Origin: Wolbachia endosymbiont of Diaphorina citri
GTDB taxonomy: Bacteria; Pseudomonadota; Alphaproteobacteria; Rickettsiales; Anaplasmataceae
Reading direction: 5' to 3'
Length of the DNA: 64,000 nucleotides
NCBI RefSeq assembly: GCF_013096535.2
Contig: NZ_CP051265.2
Coordinates: 248,001-312,000 of the forward strand
Positions 38,023 through 45,488 of the stretch are shown one piece after another (position 1 is the first letter of the stretch; the number at the start of each line of letters is the position of its first letter). Position numbers and translations under genes: made by a program. Below the pieces are notes generated by a model. That model did no database searches and was not told where the DNA came from. It saw nothing but the letters and a program-made list of their open reading frames with translations.

Positions 38023-38983
38023 CGAAAAGTGATTGAAAAAATGATGTGAAAGAGATAGAAGAAGAATAAGGAGATTGAGTAAGGTAAAAAATGAGCTTTA
38101 GTTACTATAAAATGAAGAAGCACCCAAGAAACTTTCGTAGTATAACAGGTTTAACTATAGAGGAGTTTGAAAAGGTGGTGGAAAAAGTGAGGTCTGAGTG
38201 GAAAAAACTTGAAAAACAGAAAAAGTGCCATGGTAGAAGATCACAACTACCAACTCTGGAAGATAAGTTATTTTGCGTAATTTTGTACTATCGCACTTAC
38301 ATAACACATAGATTTTTAGGGTGCCTGTTCAATATGCACAACGCAAATGTATGTAGGTTACTGAAGAAAATAGAGCCATTACTTGCCAAGAAAGTTACTA
38401 TAACAAAAGATAGAAGTATGACATCAGAAAAAATACTAAAGATTCTGGCTGATGTTACAGAACAGCAAATACAGAGGCCAGAAGATAGTAAAAAACGGAA
38501 GAAATCATATTCAGGAAAAAAAAGAACCAACACTATGAAAACTGAGATTGTTATCGAAGAAGATGGAAGAATTTTATCAGTGTCAAAGTCATATCGTGGT
38601 AGAATTAGTGATTTTCGCATAAGGAAACAAGAAAAATATTTACCAATTAACAGCATAAAACATGCCGATTCTGGATATCAAGGTTGGCAAAAATTGCAAA
38701 GCAATGTTATAATTCCATATAAAAAGTATCGTAAAAAGCCATTAACTTCAGAGCAAAAAGAGCATAATAGACGATTAGCATCATTTAGAATGAGAGTAGA
38801 AAATAAGATCCGTGAGGTAAAGATATTTAAGATTATGTCCCATGTTTACCGCAATTTTCAGAAAAAATACAACCTGAGGTTCAATATTATTGCTGGTATT
38901 GTGAATCTTAAGCACGCCTTTTAGTTAATCTTGATTTTAGCTACTCTCCTTCCTTTTTTTATCCCTTGATTCGCAGCAGGTCT
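38023..38983 (+). mobile_element. IS5-family element
   Basis: 961 bp with inverted ends agacctgctgcgaa/ttcgcagcaggtct. The left flank is a broken gene of unknown function and the right flank is a broken patatin gene, and no target duplication is present. DNA between the two was therefore lost, probably by recombination between two IS5 copies. Confidence 0.88.
38091..38924 (+). CDS. IS5-family transposase
   Basis: 277 residues with an N-terminal region (FRSITGLTIEEFEKVVEKV) and HTH (THRFLGCLFNMHNANVCRLL), followed by a DDE_Tnp_4-type core: DVTEQQIQRP (first Asp), ADSGYQGW (second Asp) and RMRVENKIREVKIFKI (Glu). The frame is a single intact one, so it may be active. Confidence 0.92.
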   Translation: MSFSYYKMKKHPRNFRSITGLTIEEFEKVVEKVRSEWKKLEKQKKCHGRRSQLPTLEDKLFCVILYYRTYITHRFLGCLFNMHNANVCRLLKKIEPLLAKKVTITKDRSMTSEKILKILADVTEQQIQRPEDSKKRKKSYSGKKRTNTMKTEIVIEEDGRILSVSKSYRGRISDFRIRKQEKYLPINSIKHADSGYQGWQKLQSNVIIPYKKYRKKPLTSEQKEHNRRLASFRMRVENKIREVKIFKIMSHVYRNFQKKYNLRFNIIAGIVNLKHAF

Positions 38984-39250
38984 ATAGATAATTCAAGGAG
39001 ATTTGGAAAAATAAGCTGGATAAAACCACTACTACATGTGATGTTTGCCTCAAGTTTAGATGCAGTAAACTATCAACTTAATCAAGTTATAGCTGATAAA
39101 TATATACGTATACAATCGCAACTAAAAATAGCATCACCTGACATGGATAATATTACATCAAAAAATATCAAATCTCTTCAGCAAGAGGCAAAGGCAATGA
39201 TAGAGGATAATCAAAAAGTGATAGAGAAATTTTGTGATGTTATATCTTGA
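38984..39250 (+). pseudogene. Patatin-like phospholipase, C-terminal relic
   Basis: About 88 residues (RSIDNSRRFGKISWIKPLL..MIEDNQKVIEKFCDV) match the last 90 residues of the intact patatin gene at 63027, and the downstream bases are also similar. The catalytic DGGG and GTSTGG parts are gone, lost at the IS5 border. It marks the tail-module end of a decayed WO prophage. Confidence 0.9.
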
Positions 39251-39355
39251 TAAGTAGAGATGCCAAATTCTGCAGAGCTAAACAAGTTTTTAGAATAGAT
39301 ATATTAAACACATAACTATTTTTACTTATATCTTAATATATTGTTTAACACTCCC

Positions 39356-40261
39356 TCAATTTTCACACTCATCAGCAGTTAGGCCACTTGCTCGCACAAT
39401 AATATCAATAGCAACACCTACCTTTGCTAGATTTTTTGCAACCTTGATCCTTTCTGTTTTTTTAACTTTTTCCTTGCCACTTTTCATATTTTCAGATAGA
39501 GATTTGACTAATGATTCTTGTTCTCCGTACTCATCCATTAAACTCAATAGCTTTTTGCTTTCTCTTGTTTTAGGTAGCAGAACTTTAATATTCACTGATA
39601 ATGCATTTGATATTTCATATAATTTATCAAATGTTATAGCAGTATAGCCTCTTTCATACTCGTGTATTTCCTTGAGCGTTAAATCAACTTTATCTGCCAA
39701 ATCTTTTTGAGTATATCTTCTTATCAACCTCCATTCTCTTATTCTTTGCCCTATTCTGTAATATATAGAATCAGTGCAGACTTCTTTCTCTGTATTATCA
39801 TACTCGTAAATAGATAAGCCTGTTGCCTGGGAAATTATGTCAACTGACACTCCTTCTTTAACTAGATTTTTTGCTATTTCCAACCTTGCTTCTTCTTGAT
39901 TAATTTTTTCGCTAATATGAACAAACCTGACTAATGAAGGTACTATCTTACCTAACTTTTGATTCTCGTATATTTTCGTTAGATAGAGTATTTCTTCGTC
40001 TTCATCTTTATACTCTCTTACTGTTATTGGTTTAGGTAATAGATCTACAGCATTAACTGATAATACTCTTGCTATTACATATAGTACTCCAATTGGAATA
40101 GGAGTATAACCATTCTCATAGCTGTTCACTTCTTGGTATGTTAAACCTATTTGACCTGCTAATCCTATTTGAGTATGACCTTGCATTAACCTACAATTTT
40201 CTATTCTTTGCCCTATTCCATAGCTAACATTGCTTGCAGAAACAAACACATATACCTCCAT
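39356..40261 (-). CDS. Phage WO double-HTH (XRE) transcriptional regulator, copy 1
   Basis: 301 residues in two similar halves. Each half has an XRE helix-turn-helix (IGQRIENCRLMQGHTQIGLAGQIGL and IGQRIREWRLIRRYTQKDLADKVDL), a helical linker, and a closing AKNLVKEGVSVDIISQATGLS / AKNLAKVGVAIDIIVRASGLT motif. WO phages carry such paired-HTH genes; one in a Culex strain (wtrM) was reported to affect a host gene. The first HTH here is degenerate. Sister copies are at 40300 and 43408. Confidence 0.88.
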   Translation of the reverse strand: MEVYVFVSASNVSYGIGQRIENCRLMQGHTQIGLAGQIGLTYQEVNSYENGYTPIPIGVLYVIARVLSVNAVDLLPKPITVREYKDEDEEILYLTKIYENQKLGKIVPSLVRFVHISEKINQEEARLEIAKNLVKEGVSVDIISQATGLSIYEYDNTEKEVCTDSIYYRIGQRIREWRLIRRYTQKDLADKVDLTLKEIHEYERGYTAITFDKLYEISNALSVNIKVLLPKTRESKKLLSLMDEYGEQESLVKSLSENMKSGKEKVKKTERIKVAKNLAKVGVAIDIIVRASGLTADECEN

Positions 40262-40299
40262 TTAAGAAAAAAACTTTATTGCTATAATTTTTTCATGAG

Positions 40300-41220
40300 C
40301 TACCCATCTAAAACTACATCAACAGGTAAACCTACTGCTTGCAAAATAATATCAATAGAAATTCCACCTTTTACTAGATCCTTTGCAACTTTAATCCTTT
40401 CTATCTCTCTCACTTTCTCCTCACAAATCCTTATGCCTTCAAATAAAGATCTTATTAGTGCATTGCGTAGTTCTTGGCTCTCAATTTCTTTGTATTCTTT
40501 AATCAAATCAGGTAGCTCATTTTTCACTTTACTCCCTTCCTCTATTAGTAGATCCGTAATATTAATCGATAATGCTTCTGCCACTTCATATAATTTATCA
40601 AGTGGAACAGCAGTCCTTCCTTGTTCATAGTTGCTTATTTCGTCACGTGTTGTATTCATTTTCTCTGCTAAATCTTTTTGAGTATACTCTCTCACTAGTC
40701 TCCATTCTTTTATCTTCTTTCCTATTTGGCAATAAATAGAACCTCCTTTTTCTTCAACGCATTCATCAGCAGAGAGACCAATTGTTTTTGCAACAATATC
40801 AACAGAAACTCCTGCTTTAACCAAACCTTTTGCAATCTTTATTTTCTCTGCTTTCCTACTACTTTTTTCACTAACTTGGACAAATTGGGTTAATAAACAA
40901 AACATCTTACGTAACTCCTGATCATTAATCTTTTTATATTCTCTTACTAGATTTAATATTTCTTCTTCCTCATCTTCAAGACAGATTTTTTCATTTGATA
41001 CAGGAATAAGATCCGTAATACTGATTGATAGTGTCTCAGCTATAGCATACAACCTTTCAATTGGAACTCTACGATTCCCTTTCTCATATTGCAGTATTAC
41101 CCAGTACTTTACACCAATTTTCTCCGCTAAATCCTTCTGAGTATAACCTCGCTCTAACCTCCAATTTTTTACTTTTTCCCCTACTTCACAGTCTAGACTT
41201 TTTTCCACTAAAAGAACCAT
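40300..41220 (-). CDS. Phage WO double-HTH (XRE) transcriptional regulator, copy 2
   Basis: 306 residues. HTH1 (VKNWRLERGYTQKDLAEKIGVKYWVILQYEKGNRRVP) and HTH2 (IKEWRLVREYTQKDLAEKMNTTRDEISNYEQGRTAVP) are both well formed. Each is followed by a linker and an AKGLVKAGVSVDIVAKTIGLS or AKDLVKGGISIDIILQAVGLP motif. It is the best preserved of the three copies and lies 38 bp upstream of copy 1. Target sites are unknown. Confidence 0.9.
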   Translation of the reverse strand: MVLLVEKSLDCEVGEKVKNWRLERGYTQKDLAEKIGVKYWVILQYEKGNRRVPIERLYAIAETLSISITDLIPVSNEKICLEDEEEEILNLVREYKKINDQELRKMFCLLTQFVQVSEKSSRKAEKIKIAKGLVKAGVSVDIVAKTIGLSADECVEEKGGSIYCQIGKKIKEWRLVREYTQKDLAEKMNTTRDEISNYEQGRTAVPLDKLYEVAEALSINITDLLIEEGSKVKNELPDLIKEYKEIESQELRNALIRSLFEGIRICEEKVREIERIKVAKDLVKGGISIDIILQAVGLPVDVVLDG

Positions 41221-41316
41221 ACATATAATATTTTCTACTATAGCTCAATTTTGTTAAGGCTCCAGATATAACGGTAAGAAAAAAACTCTGGAACCTTAAA
41301 GTTGACTGTAGACACA

Positions 41317-42453
41317 TTAAAGTTCCCTAAAGGTTTCTTTACTACCTCCACATACCCTATTTACCCATGAAGACAATACTTCATCATTGCTAATCTCTTT
41401 TATAGCATGCTTTTCACTCCATATGCCACATCTAGTGAAACTACCTCTCTCTACTGCTTCTTTAAGTTTTACTCCCCCGAAAAGGCAATTTTTTCCTACT
41501 TCTTCTCCTATTTTTTGTAATTCAGCCCACATTTCCTTGTTTTCTACTCTGACTTGTACTTGATCATATTTTTCTACATCATGGTACAATACAATATTTA
41601 GCTTACCAACGCTTGTAGGAAATTCCAATATAATGGATCTTCCATCTGACATATCAGTATAGTTTCTTATACCTCCCTTCTCACTTTTAACCTCAACTGC
41701 ATCATTGCCAATTTTTAAAATATTACTTCCTAATTCTCTCAGTATTTTGGCTACCTCTACCTTGCTATCATCAGAAAATTCTATATACGATGTTGTATTA
41801 TCTATCTCAACATCTATTAATTCTCCTTCTTGCACAGCACTTTCGCCAGCCTTCTCTAGTTCTTCTAGTCTCTTATCTATCTGTGGCTGAACTTCTGGTT
41901 GTAGCTCATTATAGATTTCACCTATCAGTTTATTCTGTAGTAGAGTATCATGAAACTCTGCACCGCTTAGCATTAATTTTCGTATTAGCTTTTTACGATC
42001 ACTTTTTTCTAATTTGTGAAAATGTGTACCTAATACTACATATTCTGCAAAACTCCATTCGCCATCATTACATGCATTTAGCCTTGCTCCAGAAGTTAGT
42101 ACTTGGTCTACAGCCTTGTGCAGTTCATTTGGACTTTTTGCTCTTACCACAGCACTTTTAAGCCAGCTCAACTTTTCTGCACTTGGCTTTATTTTTTGCA
42201 AAGCTGAAGCAAATGGATTCAACCCTTCTGGATAATCTGCTTGATTACTCAAAGGTTTTGTGCCATATATGTAGTCAAGTCCTTTTCCATAGTTGATTTT
42301 GTTTTCGTGAACGTTTCTGCTAGGGAAAGGCATTGTATCTTCCGGTTTTATCTCCTTCTGATTATCAATTTTGCTCACAAACTTAGACTGCTTTATATCA
42401 ACGCCTTCAAGAGCACCAAATATTTTCTTCAATAACTTGTCTTTACTAGTCAT
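41317..42453 (-). CDS. WO-region protein sharing a domain with the 441-aa protein at 28504 (378 aa)
   Basis: An N-terminal Lys-rich region, an ankyrin-like middle (LHKAVDQVLTSGARLNACND, RKLMLSGAEFHD) and an acidic helix (EELEKAGESAVQEGEL). The C-terminal domain, residues 221-346, also occurs in the 441-aa protein: KVEVAKILRE, RNYTDMSDG, TSVGKLNIVLY, CLFGGVKLKEAVERGSF. I recognise no named family. It lies between the HTH regulators and radC, all on the minus strand. Confidence 0.75.
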   Translation of the reverse strand: MTSKDKLLKKIFGALEGVDIKQSKFVSKIDNQKEIKPEDTMPFPSRNVHENKINYGKGLDYIYGTKPLSNQADYPEGLNPFASALQKIKPSAEKLSWLKSAVVRAKSPNELHKAVDQVLTSGARLNACNDGEWSFAEYVVLGTHFHKLEKSDRKKLIRKLMLSGAEFHDTLLQNKLIGEIYNELQPEVQPQIDKRLEELEKAGESAVQEGELIDVEIDNTTSYIEFSDDSKVEVAKILRELGSNILKIGNDAVEVKSEKGGIRNYTDMSDGRSIILEFPTSVGKLNIVLYHDVEKYDQVQVRVENKEMWAELQKIGEEVGKNCLFGGVKLKEAVERGSFTRCGIWSEKHAIKEISNDEVLSSWVNRVCGGSKETFREL

Positions 42454-42585
42454 ATAACCCCCATATTAAAAATACTTTTTAAGTATATAAATCTTAGTTT
42501 ATACATTCTATTACTCATTATAAATTATAGTGAGTAGATTTGCAAATACTTTCTCCTAATCAGTTTAGATGCTAAATTCTTTCTG

Positions 42586-43242
42586 CTATAACAATCCGTT
42601 TTCTCTAAAGCTAAAATAGCCCCCACTTGTGATAATAATATGATCAAATAATCTAACGCTTACAGTACTACACGCTGCTGCTAAGCTCTTCGTTACTGCT
42701 TGATCTTCTTCTGATGGTTCTAAACTCCCACCTGGGTGGTTGTGTGACATTATTATTAATGTTGCATTTTTTATTAATGCTTTTTTTATAATCTCCTTTA
42801 TGTATACCGGTGCTTTTTCCATTTCACCGATATAGGATTCTTCTCCAATTAGTTGACGCCTTTTATTCAAGTACAGTATTTTTACACATTCCCTTTCTGA
42901 GTGGCCTATACTTACGTTTAAGTACTCTACTAGCCTTTGTAAGTCCATTATTGGCTCACTTTTGAGCTTTTCTCTCAGTACCCTTTCTAGTGTTTCCTTA
43001 ACACACATAATCATTGCTACTGCAGAATCAGTTACTCCTTCTACAACTTTCAGGTCATCCATTTCTCGACCTAAAATCCTTCCTACTCCTGTATAAGTAT
43101 TCACCAGATTTTTAGCAATTTCCTGAGCTTGTGGCCTTTCATGTACCGCACTTAGAAACGTTTCCATTATTTCACGATCAAGTAGTGCTTTGCCTTTGCT
43201 TTCTAATATTCTGAATTCGATTTCTTCTTTACTTTTATTCAT
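42586..43242 (-). CDS. radC: RadC-family JAB/MPN protein
   Basis: 218 residues. An N-terminal helix-hairpin-helix-like region (GVGRILGREMDDLKVVEGV) is followed by the JAB domain with the metal site SHNHPGGSLEPSEEDQAV and DHIIITSGGYFSFRENGLL at the end. RadC proteins are common in mobile DNA; their biochemical role is not agreed on, and a DNA-repair function in E. coli has been disputed. It is part of the WO regulatory block. Confidence 0.93.
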   Translation of the reverse strand: MNKSKEEIEFRILESKGKALLDREIMETFLSAVHERPQAQEIAKNLVNTYTGVGRILGREMDDLKVVEGVTDSAVAMIMCVKETLERVLREKLKSEPIMDLQRLVEYLNVSIGHSERECVKILYLNKRRQLIGEESYIGEMEKAPVYIKEIIKKALIKNATLIIMSHNHPGGSLEPSEEDQAVTKSLAAACSTVSVRLFDHIIITSGGYFSFRENGLL

Positions 43243-43407
43243 ATAATTTACCCTTCACTAACAACAAACTTTTTTTAAATATTTACTGCTGTTTTTTTAT
43301 CAGCATTGGCATAAAGCCATAGCTTCCGAGTGAAGTCAAATCAATTTTTAAATCTTTTTTACTTATTTTTTTATCAAAAAGTGAAGATATTAATATATGA
43401 TGATTTT

Positions 43408-44316
43408 TTATTGTTGAATTTCGCCTAAAGAGAGGCCTGTTATTTGCAAAATAATATCGGTAGAAATTCCTTTTTTAACTAAGTTCTTTGCAATTTTCAT
43501 CTTTTCTACTCTCTTCACTTTCTCTTTGCAAACTTGTATGCTTTCAAACAGAGATTTTATTAGTACATGACGTAATTCTTGGCTTTTAATCTTTTTGTAT
43601 TCTTCTATTAACCTTGATAGTTCCACTTCACTATTCTCATTTTCTCTTGTTTCTGGAAGCAGATCTGTAATATTAATTAATAGCATCTTTGCTATTTCAT
43701 CTAACATTTCAAGTGAAACAGCAGCTCGTCCTTGTTCATATTCATATATTCTTTGATTTATTACGCCCACTTTGCTTGCTAAATCTTCTTGAGTGTATCC
43801 TCGTATCAATCTCCATTCTTTTATTCTTTGACCTACTTTATACGGAATAGAAATTTTTTTCTCATCATTATCATATTCATCAATAGATAAACTGGTCGTT
43901 TGAGAGATAGAAACTCCTTCCTTAACCAAACCCTTTGCTACTTCTATTTTTACCGCTTTTCCACTTTTTTCCTCACTAATACGGATGAATTTAGTTAATA
44001 AATAAAACGTTTCACGTAATTCTTGATCCTTAATCTCTCTATGTCTTCTTACTAGATTTAATACCTCTTCTCCCTCATACCTTCCCTCATTTGATACTTC
44101 TTGTCCGCAAGCTAGATCTCTAGCAGTTGTTGATAATGCTTCTGCTAATTCATATAACTTCTTAATTGAAATTCTGCGTGTTCCTTTTTCATATTGCAGT
44201 ATTACCTGATATGTTGTACCGATTTTTTTTGCTAATTCTTTTTGAGTATATTTTCTTTTTAACCTCCAGCTTTTCACTTTTTCTGCTATCTGATACCTTA
44301 TAGAGATATTTGCCAT
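43408..44316 (-). CDS. Phage WO double-HTH (XRE) transcriptional regulator, copy 3
   Basis: 302 residues from the ATG at 44316; an upstream TTG at 44343 gives a poor hydrophobic extension and is rejected. HTH1 is VKSWRLKRKYTQKELAKKIGTTYQVILQYEKG and HTH2 IKEWRLIRGYTQEDLASKVGVINQRIYEYEQG. Closing motifs end in ISQTTSLS and DIILQITGLS; the first is shortened. It is more similar to copy 2 than to copy 1. It lies upstream of radC on the same strand. Confidence 0.88.
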   Translation of the reverse strand: MANISIRYQIAEKVKSWRLKRKYTQKELAKKIGTTYQVILQYEKGTRRISIKKLYELAEALSTTARDLACGQEVSNEGRYEGEEVLNLVRRHREIKDQELRETFYLLTKFIRISEEKSGKAVKIEVAKGLVKEGVSISQTTSLSIDEYDNDEKKISIPYKVGQRIKEWRLIRGYTQEDLASKVGVINQRIYEYEQGRAAVSLEMLDEIAKMLLINITDLLPETRENENSEVELSRLIEEYKKIKSQELRHVLIKSLFESIQVCKEKVKRVEKMKIAKNLVKKGISTDIILQITGLSLGEIQQ

Positions 44317-44445
44317 AAATATTATACAGGTTAATACTACCAAATAAAGATATACAAAAGGGATGCTTCTTTCTATGTTTGAATTTTAGTTGAATATTTC
44401 TTCACAATTGTGTATAATTATTAATGCTTTTTATCTTACTTTCTC

Positions 44446-45390
44446 ATGGCTCTTTCGAAGTTTCTCGATCCAAAATTAGATTTAACATTTAAGAAAATCT
44501 TCGGTACTGAAAAAAACAAGAATATCCTTATCCATTTTTTGAATGATATCTTAGGCTTTACTGGAGTTAATGCTATTCAGGATGTTGAGTTTCTCAGCAC
44601 CATTATGAATCCTGAGATTGCTTCTGATAAACAAAGCATTGTTGATGTCCTCTGTAAGGATTCTCTCGGAAATAGGTATATTGCGGAAATGCAGCTTGCT
44701 CGTGATAAAGGCTTTGAGAAACGTGCCCAACTTTATGCTGCCAAAGCCTACTCGAGACAGTCTGGCAATTACATTGATTTTAAAACTGTTTTCTTTATTG
44801 CTATTTCCAATAGTACTCTTTTTCCCTCAGATGTTTATTATATTTCCACTCATAATATACGCGATATAAAGACTAACGGACATTATTTAAAAGATTTTCA
44901 ATTTGTCTTCATTGAACTACCTAAATTTACAAAAAGTAAAGTAGAGCAGTTGGAAACTACTGTTGAGAGATGGTGCTTTTTCTTCAAATACGCAGAAGAG
45001 ACAACTGATGAAGATTTAAGGAAAATAGCAGAAAAGTCACCGATAATAAAGTTAGCATATGATGAGTTAGATAAGTTTCATTGGAATGAGAAAGATCTTG
45101 TAGCTTATGAAGAAAGGGTAATGGATTTACAAAAAGAAGCTGCTATCTTGGAACAAAAACTCGATGATGCTACTCAAAAAGGTAGACAAAAAGGTAGACA
45201 AGAAGGTAGACTAGAAGGTAGACTAGAAGGTAGACTAGAAGGCATCCAAATCGGCCATGAAAAAGGTAAAATTGAAGGTAAAATTGAAGTTGCAAAAAAT
45301 TCACTCAAGGCCGGTGTCCCTATAGATGTTATCGCTCAAATTACCGGTCTCTCTCATTCTGAAATTTCACAACTCAAAGAAAAAACATAA
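44446..45390 (+). CDS. Rpn-family PD-(D/E)XK nuclease/transposase
   Basis: 314 residues. The family starts SKFLDPKLDLTFKKIFG; the nuclease core is SIVDVLCKDSLGNRYIAEMQLAR, with Asp and Glu-x-Gln, and then RAQLYAAKAYSRQ. A coiled coil leads to GRQKGRQEGRLEGRLEGRLEG, coded by a 12-bp tandem repeat, then an HTH-like EVAKNSLKAGVPIDVIAQITGLSHSEI tail that resembles the closing motif of the double-HTH regulators. E. coli Rpn proteins cleave DNA and promote recombination. It lies convergent with the cif operon, whose 3' end is 98 bp away. Confidence 0.92.
   Translation: MALSKFLDPKLDLTFKKIFGTEKNKNILIHFLNDILGFTGVNAIQDVEFLSTIMNPEIASDKQSIVDVLCKDSLGNRYIAEMQLARDKGFEKRAQLYAAKAYSRQSGNYIDFKTVFFIAISNSTLFPSDVYYISTHNIRDIKTNGHYLKDFQFVFIELPKFTKSKVEQLETTVERWCFFFKYAEETTDEDLRKIAEKSPIIKLAYDELDKFHWNEKDLVAYEERVMDLQKEAAILEQKLDDATQKGRQKGRQEGRLEGRLEGRLEGIQIGHEKGKIEGKIEVAKNSLKAGVPIDVIAQITGLSHSEISQLKEKT
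45181..45240 (+). repeat. 12-bp tandem repeat, five units, in frame
   Basis: Five back-to-back units of ggtagac(a/t)a(a/g)aa; the last three are identical (ggtagactagaa). Units encode GR(Q/L)(K/E). Changes in number keep the frame, so copy number may vary between strains. Confidence 0.9.
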
Positions 45391-45488
45391 TTATTCACTT
45401 CAATATTAGTGAACTGTCTAAAATAGCTATAAAGATTGCACATAGAATTAGATAGATTACTACCATAACGAAACATCTAGCCCTCCAT

